From contig PEKW01000005.1 in the NCBI GenBank assembly GCA_002796995.1, forward strand, positions 248,001 through 312,000: DNA of 64,000 nucleotides, written 5' to 3'. Positions 1-12,158 of this stretch are shown piece by piece. The notes below the pieces were generated by a model. That model was not told the DNA's origin, ran no database searches, and saw only the letters and a list, made by a program, of their open reading frames with translations. Each line of letters begins with the position of its first letter. The stretch's first letter is position 1. The position numbers and the translations under genes are program-made. This DNA comes from Rhizobium sp. Lineage in GTDB: Bacteria > Pseudomonadota > Alphaproteobacteria > Rhizobiales > Rhizobiaceae.

Positions 1-2740
<2,740 letters not shown>

Positions 2741-2767
2741 AGAATGTCTACAGCATCACCGCCCGAA

Positions 2768-2783
2768 GGCAAGATGGCTTGCC
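2768..2783 (-). other. small stem-loop after the TolB-like gene
   Basis: GGCAAG and CTTGCC form a 6-bp stem around a 4-base loop just past the stop of the TolB-like gene and ahead of the riboswitch. There is no U-run, so it is not a classical terminator. It may protect the upstream message or bound the riboswitch transcript. Confidence 0.3.
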
Positions 2784-2792
2784 CGTCTCTGC

Positions 2793-3626
2793 CTAACCGG
2801 CCGCCGGAAAATAGCGGACATAGGCGAATTCGTCGCCATCCGGCGACCAGCACGGGACGTTGATCGTGCCCTGCCCGCCGAACAGTTCGAACAATGTCTC
2901 CGGATTGCTCCCATCCGGATCGATCAGCCGCAGCCGCACGTCGAGATCGCGCGGATGGTCGAAGACATCAGGCTCGTAGGACAGGAGCAGCACCTTGTCG
3001 CCCTTGGGCGACGGATGCGGAAACCAGTCGCCGAAGGCACTGTCGGTGATGCGCTCCTCGGCACCACCCTCGGCCGGCACGCGCCAGATCTGCATGCGCC
3101 CGGAGCGGCTGGAATTGAAATAGATCCATCGGCCGTCCGACGAATAGTCGGGACCGTCATTGCGGCCCTCGCCGAAGGTCATGCGGACCTCCTCTCCGCC
3201 GTCGACGGAAATCGTGTAGATGTCGAAGACGTCGTTGCGAATGCCGCAATAGGAGAGCGTGCGCCCGTCCGGCGACCAGCCATGCCAGTAGGACGGCAGA
3301 TTGCGCGTTACCTGGCGCGGCGTGCCGCCCTCGGCCGGCAGGATGTAGATGCAGGACTTGCCGTGTTCCACCTTGTCCGACACGACGATCCATCTTCCGT
3401 CCGGCGAGATCCCATGGTCGTTGTTGCAGGCGGTGGCAAAGCCGGTGTCGATCTTGACCGGCGCCGCGCTGCCGTCGGCCGGCAACCGGTAGAGCAAGCC
3501 GTCGCCGTTGATGACGAGGGAGGCGCCGTCCGGGCTCCAGTTGGGCGCCTCGACCAGCCGGTCCGTCTGCCACACGACGCGCCGAGCGCGGCTGCGGATA
3601 TTGAAGATCTCGACGGAACTCCGCAT
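2793..3626 (-). CDS. TolB-like WD40/PD40 beta-propeller protein
   Basis: A 277-residue protein built almost entirely of TolB/PD40-type propeller blades. WSPDG or SPDGRW-like blade motifs occur near the N-terminus, at about residues 75, 118, 160 and near the C-terminus (CWSPDGDEF). There is no signal peptide and no N-terminal TolB domain, so it is probably cytosolic and not the Tol-Pal TolB itself. Related proteins are annotated simply as TolB family or biopolymer transporters. Its start has a GGGAG ribosome site and lies 36 bp after nadE on the same strand, so the two may be cotranscribed. Partner and substrate are unknown. Confidence 0.85.
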   Translation of the reverse strand: MRSSVEIFNIRSRARRVVWQTDRLVEAPNWSPDGASLVINGDGLLYRLPADGSAAPVKIDTGFATACNNDHGISPDGRWIVVSDKVEHGKSCIYILPAEGGTPRQVTRNLPSYWHGWSPDGRTLSYCGIRNDVFDIYTISVDGGEEVRMTFGEGRNDGPDYSSDGRWIYFNSSRSGRMQIWRVPAEGGAEERITDSAFGDWFPHPSPKGDKVLLLSYEPDVFDHPRDLDVRLRLIDPDGSNPETLFELFGGQGTINVPCWSPDGDEFAYVRYFPAAG

Positions 3627-3662
3627 CGCGCGCTCCCTGTGGGCCCCGGGGAACCGCGTCTG

Positions 3663-5342
3663 TCAGCGATCCCGGAAGCGGTTGGTGATCGGATAACGCC
3701 GGTCGCGGCCGAAATTCTTGCGCGTGATCTTCACGCCCGGCGCCGACTGGCGGCGCTTGTATTCGGCGAGATAGAGCAGGTGCTCGACGCGGTGCACGGT
3801 GGCGATCTCGTGGCCACGCGCGACGATCTCGTCGACGGACATTTCCTTCTCGACCAGGCATTCGAGGATATCGTCCAGCACCGGATAGGGCGGCAGCGAA
3901 TCTTGGTCGGTCTGGTTCGGCCGAAGCTCGGCGGACGGCGCCTTGGAGAGAATATTGGCCGGGATCACTTCGCCCGACGGTCCGAGCGCACCCGGCGGCA
4001 CATGCTCGTTGCGCCACGCGGCCAGCGCATAGACCTGCATCTTGTAGAGGTCCTTGATCGGATTGAAGCCGCCGTTCATGTCGCCGTAGAGCGTAGCATA
4101 GCCGACCGACATTTCCGACTTGTTGCCTGTGGTCACCACCATCGAGCCGAACTTGTTGGAGATCGCCATCAGGATCGTGCCGCGGGCACGGCTCTGCAGG
4201 TTCTCCTCGGTGATGCCGCTTTCGGTGCCCTCGAACATGTCGGACAGCGCCGAGAGGAAGCCGTCGACCGGCTCGCCGATCGGCACGATGTCGTAGCTGC
4301 AGCCGAGTGCCTTGGCGCAGGCGGCGGCATCGGTGAGCGAGTCCTTCGACGTATAGCGATAGGGCAGCATGACGGCGCGCACGCGCTCCTCGCCGAGCGC
4401 ATCGACGGCGATCGCCGCGCAGATGGCCGAATCGATGCCACCCGACAGGCCGAGCACGACGCTCTTGAAACCGTTCTTGTTCACATAGTCGCGGAAACCG
4501 AGCACGCAGGCGCGGTAGTCGGCCTCTTCCTTTTCAGGGATGCGCGACATCGGCCCGTCGCCGCAGCGCCAGCCGTCCGCCGCACGCTTCCACGTGGTCA
4601 CCGCCAGCGTGGCCTCGAACTGGCTCATCTGGAAGGCCAGCGTCTTGTCGGCATTGAAGCCGAAGCTCGCGCCGTCGAACACCAGTTCGTCCTGGCCGCC
4701 CAGCTGGTTGGCGTAGATCAGCGGCAGGCCGCTTTCGATCACCTGCTTCAGCGCGACCTGGTGGCGGATGTCGACCTTCTCGCGGAAATAGGGCGATCCG
4801 TTCGGCACCAGCAGGATCTCGGCACCGGATTCGGCCAGGGTCTCGCAGACGCCGAGATCACCCCAGATGTCCTCGCAGATCGGAATGCCGATGCGGATGC
4901 CGCGGAAATTGACCGGTCCCGGCATCTCGCCGGGGCTGAACACGCGCTTTTCGTCGAACTCGCCGTAGTTGGGCAGGTCGATCTTGTCGCGCGTGGCGAT
5001 GACCTTGCCGCCGTCCAGCACCGCGATCGAATTGTAGCGCCCCTTCTCGTCCTCGCGCGGAAAACCGATCACCACGCCCGGCCCGCCATCGGCGGTCTCG
5101 GCGGCAAGCTGTTCGACCGCCTTGCGGCACGCCTTCAGGAAGGCCGATTTCAGCACCAGATCCTCCGGCGGATAGCCGGAAATGAAGAGCTCGGTCAGCA
5201 GCAGCAGATCGGCGCCCTGGGACGCGGCTTCCGCCCGCGCCTCCCGGGCCTTGGCGAGATTGCCGGCGATGTCGCCGACAGTCGGATCGAGCTGCGCGAC
5301 GGCAATGCGGAGGGTGTCGGATCGGGTCTGGATATCGCTCAT
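3663..5342 (-). CDS. nadE: glutamine-dependent NAD+ synthase
   Basis: Last step of NAD synthesis: amidation of deamido-NAD+ using ammonia released from glutamine. The 559-residue protein has an N-terminal carbon-nitrogen hydrolase domain and a C-terminal synthetase domain. The amidase triad is visible as Glu in LLTELFISG, Lys in EDEKGRYN and Cys in IPICEDIW. The ATP-pyrophosphatase P-loop SGGIDSA lies at about residue 300, followed by the YTSKDS and TGNKSE segments typical of NadE. The two-domain form uses glutamine rather than free ammonia. The family call is secure. Confidence 0.97.
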   Translation of the reverse strand: MSDIQTRSDTLRIAVAQLDPTVGDIAGNLAKAREARAEAASQGADLLLLTELFISGYPPEDLVLKSAFLKACRKAVEQLAAETADGGPGVVIGFPREDEKGRYNSIAVLDGGKVIATRDKIDLPNYGEFDEKRVFSPGEMPGPVNFRGIRIGIPICEDIWGDLGVCETLAESGAEILLVPNGSPYFREKVDIRHQVALKQVIESGLPLIYANQLGGQDELVFDGASFGFNADKTLAFQMSQFEATLAVTTWKRAADGWRCGDGPMSRIPEKEEADYRACVLGFRDYVNKNGFKSVVLGLSGGIDSAICAAIAVDALGEERVRAVMLPYRYTSKDSLTDAAACAKALGCSYDIVPIGEPVDGFLSALSDMFEGTESGITEENLQSRARGTILMAISNKFGSMVVTTGNKSEMSVGYATLYGDMNGGFNPIKDLYKMQVYALAAWRNEHVPPGALGPSGEVIPANILSKAPSAELRPNQTDQDSLPPYPVLDDILECLVEKEMSVDEIVARGHEIATVHRVEHLLYLAEYKRRQSAPGVKITRKNFGRDRRYPITNRFRDR

Positions 5343-5534
5343 GACCCTCGTTTAGCGCGGGACGCTCGCCTTCGCAATGTCGGCGAGCGAATGGGGTGTG
5401 CCGCGCCGCAACTACCGTGTTGAAAATCGCGGGAACAAAGCACCGTGCGGCATGGTTCATCTAGCGTTCATGACGACTATGTGACAGCTATGCGAAAGTT
5501 TTGTTAAGCTTCTTGTCGATTGCTGGAGAGCGCG

Positions 5535-7478
5535 TTGGCTGAGATTATCTCCGAGCCTGGAATGTCCATTGCAGGCGCAAAAGTCGCCCTTCAAGGCGAG
5601 AATGCAGTCCCTTCGCAGCGCGCCGGGGCCTTTCGCGCGGCCGTCCGGCTGGTCAATTCGTTCCTGCTGGCACTGCTGACGATCATCGTCACCGAATGGC
5701 TGGCACGCGGCACGCTGATCGACGTCTCCGACTACCTGCTTTCCCCGGCCCGCCCCGGCATGGTCGCCGTGCTGGCGCTCTTCCTGCTGTTCGTCGCCGC
5801 CGACGCCCTGGTCGGCCGGGCCTACCAGTCGGCGCTGATCCTCGTGCCACTGGCGATCCTGCCGGCATTCCTGTCGATGCAGAAGCAGCAGTATCTCTCC
5901 GACCCGCTCTACCCGAGCGACATGCTGTTCGGCCGCCAGATCGGCGAGCTCGTGCCGGTGATGTTCGCCGCGCGCCCCTTCGCATCGATCGGCCTGGTGC
6001 TCGGCACGCTCGCCGCCCTTGGCCTGCTCGGCTATCTGCTCGTGCTCGGACGCCGCCACTTTCCGCAGCTCTCGGCCTCGTCGAAGCTTCTCCGCCTGAT
6101 CGTTTCCCTGCCCCTGATCGGCGGCTTCCTGTCGCTGATGGATCCCAACTCCTTCTCCTATATCCGCGACCGGCTGAACATCGTGCCGATGATGTGGGAC
6201 CAGCAGGAAAACTATCGCCACAACGGCTTCCTGCTCGCCTTCGCCTTCAACGTGCCGATGGCCAATGTCCAGGCGCCGGGCGGCTACGGCCCCGACGTGA
6301 TCGCCGACATCGCGCCGGAGCGGCTGCCGGCCACCTTCTTCGGCGGTCGCAACGCCGACGTGATCATGGTGATGAGCGAGTCGCTATGGGATCCGACGCG
6401 CCTGAATAACGCCGCGCTGTCGCCCGATCCGATGCCAACCATCCGCGCCAATTCCTCGGGCAATCTGTTCTCGCCGGAGTTCGGCGGAATGACGGCCAAT
6501 GTCGAATTCGAGGCACTGACCGGCTTCTCCAACGCCTTCCTGCCCTATGGCAGCATTCCCTATCAGCAATATGTGCGCCGGCCCCTGCCCTCGCTCGCCA
6601 CCTTCTTCGCCTCGAAGGGCTATACGACGCGCGCCTTTCATCCGTTCCAGAGCTGGTTCTGGAACCGCGCCAACGTCTACCAGTCGCTCGGCTTCCAGTC
6701 CTTCATGTCGGAAGAGAACATGCCGGTCATGGACAAGCGCGGCCTGTTCACCTCGGACGATGCGCTGACCAAGGAAATCATCCGCTCCGCCGACCAGACC
6801 AAGGAACCCTTCTTCTTCTTCGCCGTGACGCTGCAGGGCCACGGGCCCTATGAGAAGAACCGCTATGCGAAGAACACGATCGACGTGCAGTCCACTTCGC
6901 TGGCTCCGGAAAACCGCGACAGCCTGGCGACATATGCCCAGGGCGTGCGCGAAGCCGACAGCAGCCTCAAGGCGCTGATGGACTGGGCCAAGAAGCGCCG
7001 CCGCGAGACCATCATCGTATTGTTCGGCGATCATCTGCCGCCGCTCGGCAATGTCTATACCGACACAGGCTACATGCCGGACGTGGTCGCCACCCGCAAG
7101 GCTTCGGTCGGCGTGATGAAGCGCGAACACGAGACGCCGCTGGTGGTCTGGTCGTCGAAGCGCGGCGTGCAGAAGGATCTGGGCTCGGTCAGCCCCTCGC
7201 AGCTGCCCTACTACGTGGTGCGCCTCGCCGGTTATCGGCACGCCTTCTACACCGGTGTCCTCGGTCGCCTGCACGAACGCTATGCCGTCGTCGACCGCCA
7301 CCAGCTGATCGAACGCAACGACCGTCCGCATCCCGACTGGGCAACGTCAGGCGCACCCATCGACCCGCTGATCCGCGACTACCGCTTCCTGCAGCACGAC
7401 CAGATGTTCGGCGAGGGTTTTGGCACCGAGCGGTTCTTCCCCGAGCAGGCGGAACGCGTCGATGCGCCGGCGAGCTGA
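5535..7478 (+). CDS. LTA synthase / phosphoglycerol transferase-type membrane sulfatase-fold enzyme
   Basis: Membrane-anchored alkaline-phosphatase-superfamily enzyme that transfers a phospho-alcohol head group from a lipid to a glycan or lipid acceptor. About five hydrophobic helices occupy the first ~210 residues, followed by a periplasmic catalytic domain. That domain shows MVMSESLWDPT (metal site), GGMTANVEFEALTG (candidate Thr nucleophile), FHPFQSWFWNR and FGDHLPPLG (metal His). In rhizobia such enzymes add phosphoglycerol to cyclic beta-glucans; that role is inferred, not shown. Start choice is uncertain: TTG at 5535 has GGAGAG four bases upstream, ATG at 5562 lacks a good ribosome site, and the frame is open from 5520. 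Confidence 0.88.
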   Translation: MAEIISEPGMSIAGAKVALQGENAVPSQRAGAFRAAVRLVNSFLLALLTIIVTEWLARGTLIDVSDYLLSPARPGMVAVLALFLLFVAADALVGRAYQSALILVPLAILPAFLSMQKQQYLSDPLYPSDMLFGRQIGELVPVMFAARPFASIGLVLGTLAALGLLGYLLVLGRRHFPQLSASSKLLRLIVSLPLIGGFLSLMDPNSFSYIRDRLNIVPMMWDQQENYRHNGFLLAFAFNVPMANVQAPGGYGPDVIADIAPERLPATFFGGRNADVIMVMSESLWDPTRLNNAALSPDPMPTIRANSSGNLFSPEFGGMTANVEFEALTGFSNAFLPYGSIPYQQYVRRPLPSLATFFASKGYTTRAFHPFQSWFWNRANVYQSLGFQSFMSEENMPVMDKRGLFTSDDALTKEIIRSADQTKEPFFFFAVTLQGHGPYEKNRYAKNTIDVQSTSLAPENRDSLATYAQGVREADSSLKALMDWAKKRRRETIIVLFGDHLPPLGNVYTDTGYMPDVVATRKASVGVMKREHETPLVVWSSKRGVQKDLGSVSPSQLPYYVVRLAGYRHAFYTGVLGRLHERYAVVDRHQLIERNDRPHPDWATSGAPIDPLIRDYRFLQHDQMFGEGFGTERFFPEQAERVDAPAS

Positions 7479-7692
7479 TACGCTCGCCAGCGCCGCGGCC
7501 TGGGCTCTCTCGGCCGTAGAGCGGCATTGCCGTCTTGCGTCGGCGACGTAAACGAGCCATTGACACAAAACGGATATGAAAACTGTCTAGCCAGCAGCTA
7601 GGCTCGCCACGCCGTCATCCCGCTCGCCGGAATGCCGGCTGATCGCAGGCCGAGCATAACGTTGAAGACCTTTAGCAAAGCGTAGACCAGCC

Positions 7693-8616
7693 ATGCGGCC
7701 ACTGACCCGCACCGAGATCGCCGCCCACCCCCTGTTCCCGACGATCGAGAAGCAGATCGCCGAACATCTGATCGGCATTCACCAGCGCACGCCCCGCCTG
7801 TCCCGGCTGAAGGCGTCGCATCGCAAATGGCTGATGACCCATTCGCTGTTCGCCCTGTCTCTGCAGCGCCGCAACGACGATCCCCTGTCTGGACTGACGG
7901 CGACCCGCTTCGTCGAGATCGTCATGAAGCTCGGCGCGGCGAGCCGCAACACGGCGACCGCCTTCCTCGCCGAACTGGTCGCCTACAAGTTCCTGCGGGA
8001 CGTTCCCGATGTGCCCGACCGCCGCGTGCGCGTGCTGGAGACGACCGAAACCGCCTATGAGGCGATGACGGCCTGGTTCATGGGGCACATGGCCTGCCTC
8101 GACCGGCTGGATGGCGGCACGCGCGAGCAGACGGCTGCCGCCGACCCGCGCATCTTTCGCCTCGCCCAGCCCTTTGCCGCGGCCCATCTGGTGGAAGATC
8201 CGACCTGGCGCGATCCGCCGGACAGCATCGGCCATTTCCTCTGGTCGGATCTCGGCGGCATGGTCCTCCACGACCTGATCGCACGCATTCCCGGCAGCCT
8301 GGCCGACCAGGACCGCATCGATGTCGGCCCGCTGTCGCTGCCGGAACTGAGCGAGGTCTACATGATCTCCGCCACCAACCTGAAGCGCATGTTCAAGAAG
8401 GCCGAGGTCGAGGGGCTCCTCGGCTGGCAATTGCCACGCCGCCGCGGCTCGCTCTGGCTGTCGCGCCCCTTCGTCGATGACTATTTCCGCTGGCAGTCGG
8501 CCAAGTTTGCGGCGCTGGACCAGGCCTACCACCACGCGGCCGGCGAACTCGGCATCGCCCTGCCGGTGGAACTGACGCCGGCCCGGCCGGCGCTTCAGGC
8601 GGGCTTGCCGGCCTGA
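7693..8616 (+). CDS. hypothetical protein with two HTH-like segments
   Basis: A 307-residue soluble protein that I do not recognise by name. Two segments look like helix-turn-helix recognition units. One is around residues 70-105 (LGAASRNTATAFLAELVAYKFL) listed here by its start LGAASRN. The other is around 218-250 (LPELSEVYMISATNLKRMF) followed by a basic PRRRGS wing. Both resemble winged-helix DNA readers, and the protein may be a transcription regulator of an undescribed type. It has no signal peptide or TM segment. It is followed by a convergent GFA-family gene whose 3' end overlaps by 22 bp. The upstream 214 bp contain no other gene. Confidence 0.75.
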   Translation: MRPLTRTEIAAHPLFPTIEKQIAEHLIGIHQRTPRLSRLKASHRKWLMTHSLFALSLQRRNDDPLSGLTATRFVEIVMKLGAASRNTATAFLAELVAYKFLRDVPDVPDRRVRVLETTETAYEAMTAWFMGHMACLDRLDGGTREQTAAADPRIFRLAQPFAAAHLVEDPTWRDPPDSIGHFLWSDLGGMVLHDLIARIPGSLADQDRIDVGPLSLPELSEVYMISATNLKRMFKKAEVEGLLGWQLPRRRGSLWLSRPFVDDYFRWQSAKFAALDQAYHHAAGELGIALPVELTPARPALQAGLPA

Positions 8617-8996
8617 TAGGCGGGCAGTCCGTCGTCGATCTCATAGAATGCGGCCTTGTCGGCGCAGAAGATGTGATAGCCGCCGACCAGCCCGCTCGGC
8701 TTGTCGAACGCCCCGGCCATGACCGAGATCTTCTCGCTGCCGTCGCGCAGCCAGAAAAGCGCCGAACCGCAGGTGCCGCAGAAACCCCGCTGGGCCTCGT
8801 CGCTCGCCCGATACCAGCGGACCTTGTCTTCTCCCGTGACCTCAATCCGCTCGCGCGCCACGTCAGTCGCGGCGTAGTGAAGCCCGGTCTGCCGGCGGCA
8901 CTGCGAACAGTGACAGTACACCACCTCGCGAAGCGGCCCATGCGTGCGGAATCGGACGGCGCCGCAAAGGCAGGCCCCGGTTCTCGACTCATCCAT
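8595..8996 (-). CDS. GFA / CENP-V domain zinc protein
   Basis: A 133-residue protein of the glutathione-dependent formaldehyde-activating (GFA) family, a small zinc-binding Mss4-like fold. The metal cysteines are in the expected order: CLCG near the N-terminus, CHCSQCR at about 29-35, and CGTCGSALFW at about 73. Members bind glutathione or Zn, but most are enzymatically uncharacterised, so a formaldehyde role should not be assumed. The start ATG has a GGGGG-rich ribosome site. The 3' end overlaps the convergent hypothetical gene by 22 bp. Confidence 0.9.
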   Translation of the reverse strand: MDESRTGACLCGAVRFRTHGPLREVVYCHCSQCRRQTGLHYAATDVARERIEVTGEDKVRWYRASDEAQRGFCGTCGSALFWLRDGSEKISVMAGAFDKPSGLVGGYHIFCADKAAFYEIDDGLPAYQAGKPA

Positions 8997-9011
8997 TTGA
9001 TACCCCCACCT

Positions 9012-9053
9012 GACAAAAACGAAACCGGGCCAGCTTGGGGAAGCCGGCCCGGT
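9012..9053 (-). terminator. intrinsic terminator of aroG
   Basis: A 12-bp GC-rich stem (ACCGGGCC with a nested GCTT) closes on a four-base loop at 9024-9053. On the minus strand it is followed by TTTCGTTTTTG. It lies 30 bp past the aroG stop. Confidence 0.88.
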
Positions 9054-9083
9054 CGGTCAAATGCGCTTATCTGAAGCTAAGCT

Positions 9084-10460
9084 TCAGCCGTTCGCGACCA
9101 TCATCCGCTTTTCGTCGCGGCCGCCCTTCATCCGCTCGGCGAGCAGGAAGGCCAGTTCGAGTGCCTGGTCGGCATTGAGACGCGGGTCGCAATGCGTGTG
9201 GTAGCGATCCTGCAGGGCCTCCGCCGTGACCGCACGTGCACCGCCGGTGCATTCCGTCACGTCGTTGCCGGTCATCTCGATGTGGATGCCGCCCGGATGC
9301 GTTCCTTCCGCACGATGGATCTGGAAGAAGCTTTCGACTTCCGACAGGACCCGCTCGAACGGACGGGTTTTGTAGTTGTTGAGCGTGATCGTGTTGCCGT
9401 GCATCGGATCGCAGGACCAGACGACCTTGCGGCCCTCGCGCTCGACCGCGCGGATGAGGCGCGGCAGATGGTCGGCGACCTTGTCGTGACCGAAGCGGCA
9501 GATCAGCGTCAGACGGCCGGCCTCGTTGTTCGGGTTCAGGATGTCGATCAGGTTCAGGAGATCGTCGGCCTGCAGCGACGGACCGCATTTCAGGCCGAGC
9601 GGGTTCTTGATGCCGCGGCAGTATTCCAGATGCGCGTGATCCGCCTGGCGCGTACGGTCGCCGATCCAGATCATGTGGCCGGACGTGGCATACCAGTCGC
9701 CGGACGTGGAATCGACGCGCGTCAGCGCCTCTTCATAGCCGAGAAGCAGCGCTTCGTGGCTGGTGAAGAAATCGGTCTCGCGCAGGCTCGGATTGGTTTC
9801 CGAACTGATGCCGATCGCCTTCATGAAATCCATCGTCTCGGAAATCCGGTCGGCGAGCTTGCGGTAGCGCTCGGCCTGGGGCGAGTCCTTGACGAAGCCG
9901 AGCATCCACTGGTGCACGTTGTCGAGATTGGCATAGCCACCCATCGCGAACGCGCGCAGCAGGTTGAGCGTCGCCGCCGACTGGCGGTACGCCATGATCT
10001 GGCGATCCGGATTGGGAATACGCGATTCCGGCGTGAACTCGATGCCGTTGATGATGTCGCCGCGATAGCTCGGCAGCTCGACGTCGCCCTGCTTCTCGAA
10101 GTCAGACGAGCGCGGCTTGGCGAACTGGCCGGCGATGCGGCCGACCTTGACCACCGGCAGCTGGGCGCCGAAGGTCAGTACCACGGCCATCTGCAGGAAG
10201 GCGCGGAAGAAGTCGCGGATCGTGTCGGCGCCATGCTCGGCGAAGCTTTCGGCGCAGTCGCCGCCCTGCAGCAGGAAACCATTGCCTTCGGCGACGTTGC
10301 CGAGCGCCTTGGTCAGGCGACGGGCTTCACCGGCGAAGACGAGCGGCGGAAATTTGGCGAGACGCGCTTCGGCATCGGCAAGGGCGCCCATGTCCGGATA
10401 GGCCGGAACCTGCTTGATCGGCTTGCTGCGCCAGCTGCTCGGGGTCCAATTCTGTGCCAT
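9084..10460 (-). CDS. aroG: class II 3-deoxy-7-phosphoheptulonate (DAHP) synthase
   Basis: Condenses phosphoenolpyruvate and erythrose 4-phosphate, the entry step of the shikimate pathway. The 458-residue product is a plant-type (class II) DAHP synthase, as usual in rhizobia. It has the N-terminal [11 protein letters not shown] segment, [25 protein letters not shown], the [25 protein letters not shown] region ([14 protein letters not shown]), [20 protein letters not shown] and [15 protein letters not shown]. The start ATG at 10460 has AGGTGA six bases upstream and matches the family N-terminus. A further upstream ATG in frame is rejected because the extension is low-complexity. Length is normal for the family. 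A strong terminator follows. Confidence 0.96.
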   Translation of the reverse strand: MAQNWTPSSWRSKPIKQVPAYPDMGALADAEARLAKFPPLVFAGEARRLTKALGNVAEGNGFLLQGGDCAESFAEHGADTIRDFFRAFLQMAVVLTFGAQLPVVKVGRIAGQFAKPRSSDFEKQGDVELPSYRGDIINGIEFTPESRIPNPDRQIMAYRQSAATLNLLRAFAMGGYANLDNVHQWMLGFVKDSPQAERYRKLADRISETMDFMKAIGISSETNPSLRETDFFTSHEALLLGYEEALTRVDSTSGDWYATSGHMIWIGDRTRQADHAHLEYCRGIKNPLGLKCGPSLQADDLLNLIDILNPNNEAGRLTLICRFGHDKVADHLPRLIRAVEREGRKVVWSCDPMHGNTITLNNYKTRPFERVLSEVESFFQIHRAEGTHPGGIHIEMTGNDVTECTGGARAVTAEALQDRYHTHCDPRLNADQALELAFLLAERMKGGRDEKRMMVANG

Positions 10461-10664
10461 GATCGTCACCTGCTGTTCGAAATAGGACGGCCTCCTCCCG
10501 GCCGCTTTGGATCGGGGGCTTATAGACCCTAATATTTGCCTTGCAAAGCCGTACTTGAAGGCCCACCGGCAACGATTCTGCCGGGGCGGCGAAAAAGGCA
10601 CCCCGCCCTCTGCTCTCGGACCAGATCCGCCGTCCCCAGTCGGTCCCAAATCCGCGCACTTGCA

Positions 10665-10680
10665 TTTACATGGACGTAAA
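10665..10680. promoter_or_regulatory. inverted repeat upstream of the alpha/beta hydrolase gene
   Basis: TTTAC-N6-GTAAA, overlapping a direct repeat ACGTAA ACGTAA, 47-62 bp before the hydrolase ATG. Sites of this style are used by MerR- and TetR-type regulators of acyl-CoA catabolism in proteobacteria. The palindrome is visible; the regulator is inference. Confidence 0.35.
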
Positions 10681-10726
10681 CGTAAGTATTTTCGTCGTTG
10701 AGCGTGGGAGATGGAGGAGATCAGCC

Positions 10727-11617
10727 ATGCAGGACCGGACCGCCGTCGCGCGCGAAGAGATCACGTTTGCCGCGAAGGACAGCTTTCCTCTCGCCGGCAC
10801 GCTGTTCCGCGGCCATGGCGACGGCCCCCTCGCCCTGATTTCATCCGCCGCCGCCGTGCCACGCGGCATCTACGCGCGCTTTGCCGAACACCTGGTGGCC
10901 GAACGCGGCTTTCGCGCCACAATGACCTATGACTATCGGGGCGTCGCCGGCTCCCGCATTCCCCGCGGCTGGAAGGCCCGGCCGAGCATGGCCGACTGGG
11001 CGGAGAAGGATATGGCGGCGGCGGTCGATCGCCTGGAGAGCGTCGCGCCAGGCCATGCCATGGTCGGCGTCGGCCAGTCCTTCGGCGGTCAGGGCCTGGG
11101 GCTCTGCGGCCGCGCCAACCGCTTCGACCGCTACATGATGGTCGCGGTCATGTCCGGGCACTGGGCCTACACCGCCGAGCCCTACAAGGTCTTCGCCTCG
11201 ATGAACCTCGTCGGCGTTCCCCTCGCCCTCCTGACCGGCCGTGTGCCTGGGTGGATCGGGCTCGGGCAGACGCTGCCCGGCACGGTCTTTCGCCAGTGGG
11301 CGCGCTGGGGCCGCTCGCCGGACTATTTCTTCGCCGACCAAAAGATGGATGCGGCCCGCCGCTTCGCCGAAGTGCGCACGCCCATCCTGTCGATCGGGGT
11401 CGAAGACGACGTATGGGGCACGCCGAAGGCCCAGGAGGCCATCCTCAAGGCCTATGTGAACGCCCCGGTCGAGCGGATGCGCGTGTCGCCGGCGGTGGCC
11501 GGACAGCCGATCGGCCATCTCGGCTTCTTCCGTCCGGCCTTCCGTGACAGCCTGTGGAAACCGGCCGTCGACTGGCTGAGCTCTGGTTCGCCATCCTCGG
11601 CGGCCATCGCCTCCTGA
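10727..11617 (+). CDS. alpha/beta hydrolase
   Basis: A 296-residue cytosolic alpha/beta-hydrolase of the serine aminopeptidase-like group. The nucleophile elbow GVGQSFGGQ lies at about residue 114. A conserved [10 protein letters not shown] strand-loop precedes it, and acidic plus His residues follow ([15 protein letters not shown]) that could complete the triad. The ATG at 10727 is chosen because GGAGGAG lies 7 bases upstream. No signal peptide is present. The substrate cannot be told from sequence. It is transcribed divergently from aroG, with an inverted repeat in the shared upstream region. Confidence 0.85.
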   Translation: MQDRTAVAREEITFAAKDSFPLAGTLFRGHGDGPLALISSAAAVPRGIYARFAEHLVAERGFRATMTYDYRGVAGSRIPRGWKARPSMADWAEKDMAAAVDRLESVAPGHAMVGVGQSFGGQGLGLCGRANRFDRYMMVAVMSGHWAYTAEPYKVFASMNLVGVPLALLTGRVPGWIGLGQTLPGTVFRQWARWGRSPDYFFADQKMDAARRFAEVRTPILSIGVEDDVWGTPKAQEAILKAYVNAPVERMRVSPAVAGQPIGHLGFFRPAFRDSLWKPAVDWLSSGSPSSAAIAS

Positions 11618-11875
11618 GGTCCGCAGCGCGGCTTTCAATCGATTAATGCGACAGATTTTCCACTTCCGTCCCTGCGACGAAGCAGGCTGGCGTTCATCGA
11701 AAAATTGTCATACTCTAATCTTTGGAGGCGAGCGGAGGGCTCGTATCCGGAGGGTTTATAACAAGCTTCGCGCCAGCCTCGACCGCTATAGCGGATGAGG
11801 CATGGATTTATCCGTGCCTATCGGGACGGCGTGAGTTGCTCCCGCGTATCAGTAACGATCATGAGGATCAGTGCT

Positions 11876-11989
11876 ATGGCGTATGATTGGAGTGGAGTTC
11901 GTACCAGGCGTATCCGGCGATTGAAATTCGCAATCGCGTCCTGTTTCGGGCTGATGGTGCTGGCGGCACCGGTTCTGGCCTTCACCTGA
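11876..11989 (+). CDS. possible 37-residue single-pass membrane peptide
   Basis: A short frame of 37 codons begins at ATG 11876 with GAGGA eight bases upstream; an alternative ATG lies at 11861. The product starts MAYDWSGVRTRRIRRLK, then a hydrophobic stretch FAIASCFGLMVLAAPVLAF and stops. A basic N-terminus followed by one hydrophobic helix fits a small inner-membrane peptide or a bare signal-like anchor. It occupies an otherwise gene-free 541-bp gap, and a strong terminator follows about 100 bp downstream, which suggests a real transcript. I do not recognise a family. An untranslated RNA is the alternative. Confidence 0.5.
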   Translation: MAYDWSGVRTRRIRRLKFAIASCFGLMVLAAPVLAFT

Positions 11990-12089
11990 AAAGAATTCTC
12001 GCTCACGACGGAACCCGCGCTGCGTTCCGGCGTTTGAGCATGGTCGGACCGGCGCCGTGGCGCAAGTCCGAGGTTCCTTCCGCACAAAT

Positions 12090-12115
12090 TGCCCCGTCAT
12101 CGACGGGGCATTTTT
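12090..12115 (+). terminator. strong intrinsic terminator
   Basis: TGCCCCGTC and GACGGGGCA form a 9-bp stem with a 3-base loop, followed directly by TTTTT. No large plus-strand gene ends here, so it most likely ends the transcript carrying the 37-residue frame or a small RNA. Confidence 0.9.
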
Positions 12116-12158
12116 CGTTCTGCGGCAGGTGCTGTGTCGGCAGAGCCGCCTCGCCCGC

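Noticed and set aside
10461..10649. Longer aroG start
   Set aside because: The added 63 residues are low-complexity, while ATG 10460 has a good ribosome site and matches the family N-terminus.
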